From CAZNVG01 sp964576475 (GTDB lineage: Bacteria; Patescibacteriota; Saccharimonadia; Saccharimonadales; CAZNVG01): 55,690 nt of DNA. The notes under the pieces were generated by a model. It was not told the origin of the DNA. It searched no databases and was given only the letters and a program-made list of their open reading frames with translations. Made by a program: the position numbers and the translations under genes. Positions 50,938-55,690 of this stretch are shown piece by piece. The DNA lies in NCBI GenBank assembly GCA_964576475.1, contig CAZNVG010000005.1, positions 1 to 55,690 of the forward strand. The letters are read 5' to 3'. How positions within the stretch are numbered: position 1 is the stretch's first letter; the number at the start of each line of letters is the position of its first letter.

Positions 50938-52119
50938 ATGAAAACAAAACATATTATTCTAAACACCGCTATCTTTGCTTTTGTTATGTTATTGGCGGTC
51001 CATGTCACCTGCATGGCACTCATTAACCGTTCTCCATTTAGTAATCTTTCCAAATTTAGTTTCCGACGAGAAAAAACATATATTCTAAATGGCCAATGTG
51101 GCGGAGGGAATAGTCTGCAAGGCCTTGCCGAGAGTACTGACCCACAATTATCAAAACTTCTCCAATATCAGGATGTTTGCGGTAGCATGCCGGCAACACG
51201 CACTATGTTGTTTACGGATATGCCAAATAGCGAAACAGACGCACGCGAAAAAGCTACCAAAATGGCGGGCACACTTAAAGAATTTGATCGAGTTAAAATG
51301 GCGCCACTCATAATCATGGAGCCAGTTACTGCATGGGGGTCAATTGACTTTAAGGAGTTCCGGAGTGGGTTGTATGACTCGTGGATTGACACGTACTTTA
51401 TGACGTTAAAGAGCGAGGGAGTGAGTGATGCGCAAATGGGCATGTGGACACCATTCCCTGAAGCGAATCTTCCATACTGGAATCACCAGAACTCTAAACC
51501 TGATGACTTTGCGGTGAATGTGAGCAAGGTAGTTCAGGCTCAGAAAAAATATTTCCCTACCAGCAAAGCAAGTGTGATGCTCAATTCCGCAACGTATGAA
51601 AACGATGATTTTGACTGGGCAACGGGCGACTATACGAGTCTAGTCCCATATCTTAAAGATATTCCTAAAGGACTGATAGACAGTTTTGGATATCAAGGTC
51701 TGCCGTGGTTGCCACCGGCCACGCAGTCTGGTGTTGGTGTGGTTGATACGAATGAATACTTAAACCCTAAACTAGCAAAAGAAGCCGCTGATCAGCTAGG
51801 GGTTAAGGAAATATGGTTCAATACCGGCACCTTTGGAGCGAAGTACACACTAGATGACCTGAAGACAATTCACCCACTTCCTGAGCAGCGCAAAGATCTA
51901 CTTGCCGGAGTTTTAGTGCAAGCCAAGAAACTCAAAGATGATGGTTATAAAGTTTCCATAAACTTATTTGCACAAGATAAGTCTGCAACAGAAGAGGCCA
52001 CAGACTGGTCGTACTGGCAGTCAGATCCCAAGACTTCGCCGGCATCAATAGTATTCAGTGATTTTGCTCGTGACGTTAAAGCAAACAACATGGAGCTGTG
52101 GCTGTTTGACAGGAAATAA
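50938..52119 (+). CDS. Membrane-anchored extracellular glycosidase-like protein
   Basis: 393 aa from ATG 50938, 1 nt after the GT2 stop, with AAAGGGA ribosome site. N-terminal TM (about 7-28), then an alpha/beta barrel-like extracellular domain. Segments such as PLIIMEPVTAWGS, GMWTPFPEANLPYWNH and DSFGYQGLPWLPP resemble catalytic loops of TIM-barrel glycoside hydrolases with Glu/Asp pairs. Likely trims or releases the polymer made by the GT2. Exact GH family not recognised. Confidence 0.65.
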   Translation: MKTKHIILNTAIFAFVMLLAVHVTCMALINRSPFSNLSKFSFRREKTYILNGQCGGGNSLQGLAESTDPQLSKLLQYQDVCGSMPATRTMLFTDMPNSETDAREKATKMAGTLKEFDRVKMAPLIIMEPVTAWGSIDFKEFRSGLYDSWIDTYFMTLKSEGVSDAQMGMWTPFPEANLPYWNHQNSKPDDFAVNVSKVVQAQKKYFPTSKASVMLNSATYENDDFDWATGDYTSLVPYLKDIPKGLIDSFGYQGLPWLPPATQSGVGVVDTNEYLNPKLAKEAADQLGVKEIWFNTGTFGAKYTLDDLKTIHPLPEQRKDLLAGVLVQAKKLKDDGYKVSINLFAQDKSATEEATDWSYWQSDPKTSPASIVFSDFARDVKANNMELWLFDRK

Positions 52120-52180
52120 TTATTCGCTTTCGTCTTATAAGACTCATCAGTATGAATTTGAGCTTTAGCTCGATTCATAG

Positions 52181-52288
52181 AGCGAAGTAGACAAGCAGAC
52201 ATCAATGGGGAGAGACGAGGGTGTGCGCTAGGTAAGCGACATGTCTCGTATATCTCTATACCATTCATGCTGCTTGTCTAGAATCGCT
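52181..52288 (-). other. 108-nt nested dyad at the 3' end of a GC-rich lipoprotein gene
   Basis: Outer stems AGCGA/TCGCT and TAGACAAGCAG/CTGCTTGTCTA (52188-52198 with 52270-52280), then AATGG/CCATT, AGAGA/TCTCT, CGAG/CTCG, TGT/ACA, CGC/GCG with loop TAGGTAA. Shares GCGCTAGGTAAG with 48807-48818. No U-tract after it. Confidence 0.6.
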
Positions 52289-52294
52289 TTTCGA

Positions 52295-52783
52295 TCAGCC
52301 TCCGGTGGAGTAGGGGTCGGTGGTGCTCGGAGGGGGCTGCTTCAGGTTGGAACCACCGGCCGAGGCGAGGTCGAGCAGCTCGTTGGCTGCGTTGATCGCA
52401 TCGGCGCTGTTGCCCGAGGCAACGGCGGACTGGTACCTGATGTAGGCGGCGAGCTTGGCCTGATCGATGTTGCCGTTGGTGTCGAAGACGCCGAGGCAGT
52501 AGGGATCCATGAACTGCGGTTCTGCCAGCGAGCCAGCGTTGCCGTCACCCTTGGTCGAGGAGAAGTACGCGGTCGGACCGACACACTTCACGCCAACGTT
52601 CAGGTATCCATCGGCCATCTCGAGTGCCAGATCCATGCTGTCCTGGTTCAGATCGCCGAGCTCGGTGTCGCCTCGACCGCGGTCGGACTCCCAGTTCTCC
52701 TCGATGCCGCAGCCCGAGATGGTGCTGAAGCCGAAGACCAGTAGCACGGCGGCCAGTAGCAGTTGATAGTTTCGTGTACGCAA
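52295..52783 (-). CDS. GC-rich lipoprotein, unknown
   Basis: 162 aa from TTG at 52783 (AAAGG 7-8 nt upstream). Signal with lipobox STISGC, so lipidated at Cys25. Mature part has paired Cys (KCVGPT ... YCLGVF), Asp/Asn-rich loops (FDTNGNID) and a Pro/Ser/Thr tail (KQPPPSTTDPYSTGG). Strongly GC-rich compared with both flanks, as in the other three GC-rich blocks. Single gene, divergent from the 53069 gene. Function unknown. Confidence 0.7.
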   Translation of the reverse strand: MRTRNYQLLLAAVLLVFGFSTISGCGIEENWESDRGRGDTELGDLNQDSMDLALEMADGYLNVGVKCVGPTAYFSSTKGDGNAGSLAEPQFMDPYCLGVFDTNGNIDQAKLAAYIRYQSAVASGNSADAINAANELLDLASAGGSNLKQPPPSTTDPYSTGG

Positions 52784-53032
52784 CAGATTGCCTTTCGTTC
52801 CTCACTCGACCCGAATGTCGAACAGTCATGCGGACTGCCTAATGTCTCCCGACGCTAGATGAGATATAGATATTCAAAAACGACGAAATACCTATAACTC
52901 ACCTAGCTTGTATTGATGTAGCTTGTCAAAAGTCATCTTTGCAAAGTCACCTCAACAAAGACAATCAGGACTATACCATGTTTATGTTAAAAAGTCAATA
53001 ATCCTACTCGAGGTGAATAGAGTGTTTGGGCA

Positions 53033-53061
53033 TTTACATTGCCTATGCAACCTTGTATAAA
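53033..53061 (+). promoter_or_regulatory. Promoter TTTACA-17-TATAAA for a leaderless gene
   Basis: -35 TTTACA (53033-53038, 5/6), 17-nt spacer, TATAAA (53056-53061), then 7 nt to ATG 53069. Confidence 0.8.
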
Positions 53062-53068
53062 ACTAGTA

Positions 53069-53689
53069 ATGAATGAGCGGATATCCCACCACGATAGTTA
53101 CGACGATTGTATTGCCATAACGGCGCGTGCGGTTGTCAGGGAGCTTGAGAATGTCAATGAGCAACAACGCGTAACTCATGAACTTCGCTCGACAGAAGGC
53201 ACTGATCCTGAGTATGTTTTTGGAATAGAGGGTACACACCTTTTACTGAAGTTCATCGAAAACATGGAAGCTCATAACATGCCAGGTTCATCAGTAGTAT
53301 GGACCGAGCTTCCGCACAAAGAAACTACGCCAGTGCGAAGATTTTCACTAAAAACTCCTGAGGTCACTTTGCGAGGAGGAAAATCGGTATTAGGCTACAA
53401 GATTGGTCAGACGGAGTTCTTCGCGCCAGAGAATGATGGTGGCACTATGGTTAGTGCTCGAGTATTCATTTGTAACGACGGTAAACTTCGTTGTAGCTAC
53501 GGTAGTGGCAGTGACGCAGGTCTTGGCCGAAACTTACCTTATCACTCGGTCACTACAGGGAGGATGCATAAGCGAAATTTTGGTGTAAAACATGACGGCT
53601 CACCGGTCGCATTGCCACGCTTTGAGCCGTTACCGCTCGAGCAGACGCTCTATGATATCGAAAAAATGTTGACAGTTCGGAGTGCATAA
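53069..53689 (+). CDS. 206-aa unknown soluble protein
   Basis: Start ATG 53069 fixed by the promoter 7 nt upstream; earlier TTG/ATG codons lie inside the promoter. Two halves: helical (about 1-75) and a beta-rich C-terminal half with GKSVLGYKIGQTEFF and MVSARVFICNDGKLRCSYG. No TM and no known family. The following 381-aa gene is in the same direction after 81 nt. Confidence 0.65.
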   Translation: MNERISHHDSYDDCIAITARAVVRELENVNEQQRVTHELRSTEGTDPEYVFGIEGTHLLLKFIENMEAHNMPGSSVVWTELPHKETTPVRRFSLKTPEVTLRGGKSVLGYKIGQTEFFAPENDGGTMVSARVFICNDGKLRCSYGSGSDAGLGRNLPYHSVTTGRMHKRNFGVKHDGSPVALPRFEPLPLEQTLYDIEKMLTVRSA

Positions 53690-53770
53690 AAGCTATTTAA
53701 GCAATGATTCAGCAACATTGACAAATATTTCATCGACATCTATTATGTAGATAATAAACGGAGTTACCAC

Positions 53771-54916
53771 ATGCCTGTTCGAGTGCCTGAAAATCTCATC
53801 GATGTTCCTGAATTTCATCGCCAAAGTGCGCTAGTAATAACTAATTTCGGTGAAGTAGCGCTGAGTAACATTGTGGCGCGAGTCTATGACCCAAGTTCGG
53901 GCGAGTTCGGTGAGCATCTTGATAAGATCTCCTCAGAAATTGGTGAGGTGCTTGATGATGTTAATGACAGGGCACGTGCAAGCACGGTTACCGTCAAGTC
54001 GGTAGTCGACGGATTGGCCGAGGGTGATGTTGGTGAGATTTTTGCAAAAGCACTAAAAGCACCATCTCTGTATTCTGCTCGATCTATCATAGAAGAAGGC
54101 GCAGGCGACGCGGTTCTGCCCTTGAGAGCTGGACTCGATGTACGAGTACTTGGAGAAGCGCTCGGTGCACCTTCTGAGTACAGTGGATCTGATTACATTA
54201 GAAAATATGCATCGCCTCAAGGCAGAAAGATGCTCGCAATGGCTTTTGAACGTCGCGTGTATTTAGCAGGACTGTCTGCGCCTTCGTTGTACAGCGGTGC
54301 GGAAACGATGCAAAAATATGGTCAGCATCCTGAAATTATTCGACAAGGTCTCGATGCAAGAGTATTGCGCGAGGCAGTACATGCACCAAGTCTCTATAGT
54401 GCCAGCGAAGGAATTGAAAAGTACGCGACCAGTAAAGATGTGCGTCGTGCAATGCGCGTAGTGCTAGACGCCCGTGTTGAAACCGAGGCTCAGCATGCGC
54501 CGAGTCTACATTCCGCACGAGAGACAGTTACAAAGTATGGTTCAAGCAATCCTGTGCGTCGAGAAATATTTGAACGCTTAAATCCTAGAGTTGAGGCCGA
54601 AGCGCTGCGTGCAGTAAGTGCGTACAGTGCGCTTAAAACTATTGATGACTATGCGTTCGGTGATGAACGTACACAGATGCGCCGAAAAGTAGCCACACAG
54701 TGGTTGCCGCGAGAACAGAATTCGCTTGCGATTGCCGAAGCTGAACTTCAGTCAATGATAGAAAAAGTAGAAGAACTCGAAGCGAAAACAGGTATTGCTA
54801 AATTTGTAACACGTCGTAAGCTAAAGCGGGCTAGATCTGGTCGTGACTACACGGGGATGATCCGTGATTCGCGTAAACTCTCGGTCGAGCGACTTGAAGA
54901 CATACTTCAACCTTAG
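53771..54916 (+). CDS. Helical repeat protein with APSLYS motif
   Basis: 381 aa, GGAG ribosome site 8 nt upstream. Six units of about 36 aa (about 95-310): each has A-PSLYSA..(E).I.KY followed by a helical stretch ending LDARV.EA. Consecutive units read APSLYSARS, APSEYSGSD, APSLYSGAE, APSLYSASE, APSLHSARE and AVSAYSALK. Probably an alpha-solenoid. A coiled coil (EAELQSMIEKVEELEAKT) and a basic C-terminus follow. The repeat is not one I know. No TM. Likely a scaffold or protein-interaction module. Confidence 0.7.
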   Translation: MPVRVPENLIDVPEFHRQSALVITNFGEVALSNIVARVYDPSSGEFGEHLDKISSEIGEVLDDVNDRARASTVTVKSVVDGLAEGDVGEIFAKALKAPSLYSARSIIEEGAGDAVLPLRAGLDVRVLGEALGAPSEYSGSDYIRKYASPQGRKMLAMAFERRVYLAGLSAPSLYSGAETMQKYGQHPEIIRQGLDARVLREAVHAPSLYSASEGIEKYATSKDVRRAMRVVLDARVETEAQHAPSLHSARETVTKYGSSNPVRREIFERLNPRVEAEALRAVSAYSALKTIDDYAFGDERTQMRRKVATQWLPREQNSLAIAEAELQSMIEKVEELEAKTGIAKFVTRRKLKRARSGRDYTGMIRDSRKLSVERLEDILQP

Positions 54917-54956
54917 TTTCTTTTACGCCAATGAGTCGTTAATTATCATCTTCTTG

Positions 54957-54962
54957 TAAAAT
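54957..54962 (+). promoter_or_regulatory. -10 box 6 nt before the HD gene (leaderless)
   Basis: TAAAAT followed by GAAGGC and ATG 54969. The GAAGGC could also serve as a very close Shine-Dalgarno. Confidence 0.45.
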
Positions 54963-54968
54963 GAAGGC

Positions 54969-55562
54969 ATGATTAATTTTACAGAGAGATTAGATAAGGC
55001 GATTCGGATTTCAGCTTGGGCGCACGAGCAAGCTGGACAACACAGAAAAGGGACAGACATTCCCTATATCATTCATCCTTTTGGCGTCATGATTATTGCG
55101 AGTAACGCAACAGACGATGAAGATGTCTTGATTGCGTGCTTGCTTCATGATGTCCTTGAGGATGTCGGGGATTCCATATACAGCCAAGAAGATATGCTGC
55201 GGGATTTCGGTGAGAGAGTCGTTGGTATCGTTAAAGATGTGACAAAAGATCCAAATCTAAAAGATTGGCATGAGGTATCGCGAGCTTATCTTGATCACCT
55301 TGAGCATCAAGCCAGTGATCAGGCGGTTATCGTCAGCGCGGCCGACAAAATACACAACATCCTATCAGTACATACTGACTTCGATGAACACGGAGATCAG
55401 CTGTGGGAAAGGTTCTCTACTAAGAGCGCAGATGATCAATTATGGTGGTACGGCGAAATAAGTACGTGCGTTGCTAAACGCGAGGCTCCACAAATACTAT
55501 GCGATCAACTATCTGAACAAGTAAGACTATTACGTACGAAATTAGGAGCGATACATGAGTGA
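54969..55562 (+). CDS. HD-domain (p)ppGpp hydrolase-like protein (RelA/SpoT HD type)
   Basis: 197 aa. HD-domain residues: H21-like AHEQAGQHRKG, YIIHPFGV, the HD pair in LLHDVLED (60-61) and SAADKIHN near 140. The order equals the hydrolase domain of SpoT/Mesh1-type single-domain enzymes. It would degrade (p)ppGpp or a related nucleotide in the cytosol. No synthetase domain is attached. Overlaps the next ORF by 8 nt. Confidence 0.85.
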   Translation: MINFTERLDKAIRISAWAHEQAGQHRKGTDIPYIIHPFGVMIIASNATDDEDVLIACLLHDVLEDVGDSIYSQEDMLRDFGERVVGIVKDVTKDPNLKDWHEVSRAYLDHLEHQASDQAVIVSAADKIHNILSVHTDFDEHGDQLWERFSTKSADDQLWWYGEISTCVAKREAPQILCDQLSEQVRLLRTKLGAIHE

Positions 55563-55690
55563 TGACACGATAGATATTAATCAAATAGACACAAGTTTCG
55601 GCGGGGCAAACGAGCCAGAAGATCCGAAACTCATGGAAATACTCCGAAAGGCGTATAGAGGAGAAATTGACTGTCATAACGCAGTTGTGT
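55555..55690 (+). CDS. Start of a truncated unknown ORF
   Basis: ATG 55555 overlaps the HD gene stop by 8 nt; 45 codons of an acidic, Asp/Glu-rich protein are open to the window end. AGGAG lies 7-9 nt upstream. Too little to name. Confidence 0.6.
   Translation, partial: MSDDTIDINQIDTSFGGANEPEDPKLMEILRKAYRGEIDCHNAVV

Overview
The window looks like a piece of a Patescibacteria/CPR chromosome, most likely a Candidatus Saccharibacteria (TM7) relative. This rests on the compact archaeal-type aspartyl-tRNA synthetase, many short lineage-specific unknown proteins, giant fibronectin-type-III surface proteins paired with MacB-type ABC transporters, the NYN nuclease and DUF5661 genes, and normal use of TGA as stop (which argues against Gracilibacteria). 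The assignment is inference from gene content; no 16S or ribosomal protein gene is present. No tRNA, rRNA, CRISPR array, transposase or phage gene was seen.

Layout. 1-4.0 kb: a truncated CorA transporter, then a GC-rich three-gene minus-strand operon (J-domain/Ser-Thr kinase, VWA protein, pyruvate-kinase-like barrel) reminiscent of Ter-type stress modules. 4.4-7.7 kb: small secreted protein, a GC-rich secreted-protein/membrane-peptide pair, a PH + split-barrel protein and ExoD. 7.8-9.4 kb: a GC-rich cell-wall-anchored protein with an LAVTG motif, followed by a gene-free stretch holding three small RNA genes, two of which share an identical 77-nt core. 9.4-30 kb: a membrane-anchored protein and two paralogous operons of giant surface proteins (2032, 1381 and 1662 aa) with MacB-like ABC transporters. 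30-33.3 kb: MarR, DUF1295, fasciclin and TetR genes. 33.3-35.6 kb: a cobalamin riboswitch whose expression platform hides the ribosome binding site of an unknown gene, followed by a tiny zinc-ribbon gene and nadD. 35.6-42.7 kb: K+/H+ antiporter, Ca2+-type P-ATPase, DsbA-like protein, CNNM/CorC-like protein. 42.7-48.7 kb: unknown lineage proteins, aspS with a leader ORF and hairpin, DUF5661, NYN nuclease, small membrane proteins. 48.9-52.1 kb: an exopolysaccharide-type operon (small membrane protein, catalytically dead sortase-like protein, processive GT2, extracellular glycosidase-like protein). 52.3-55.7 kb: GC-rich lipoprotein, two unknown proteins (one with a novel APSLYS repeat), a RelA/SpoT-type HD hydrolase and a truncated ORF.

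Two themes recur. First, many genes have a good -10 box 6-8 nt before the start codon and no Shine-Dalgarno, so leaderless transcription appears common. Second, four blocks (about 0.95-4.0, 5.2-6.1, 7.8-8.75 and 52.2-52.8 kb) are much richer in GC than their surroundings, and each ends in a long perfect or near-perfect dyad without a U-tract. They look like recently acquired gene cassettes, perhaps from actinobacterial hosts. The overall picture is an epibiont with a heavily invested cell surface (adhesin-like giants, polysaccharide synthesis, wall-anchored and lipid-anchored proteins) and stress signalling.
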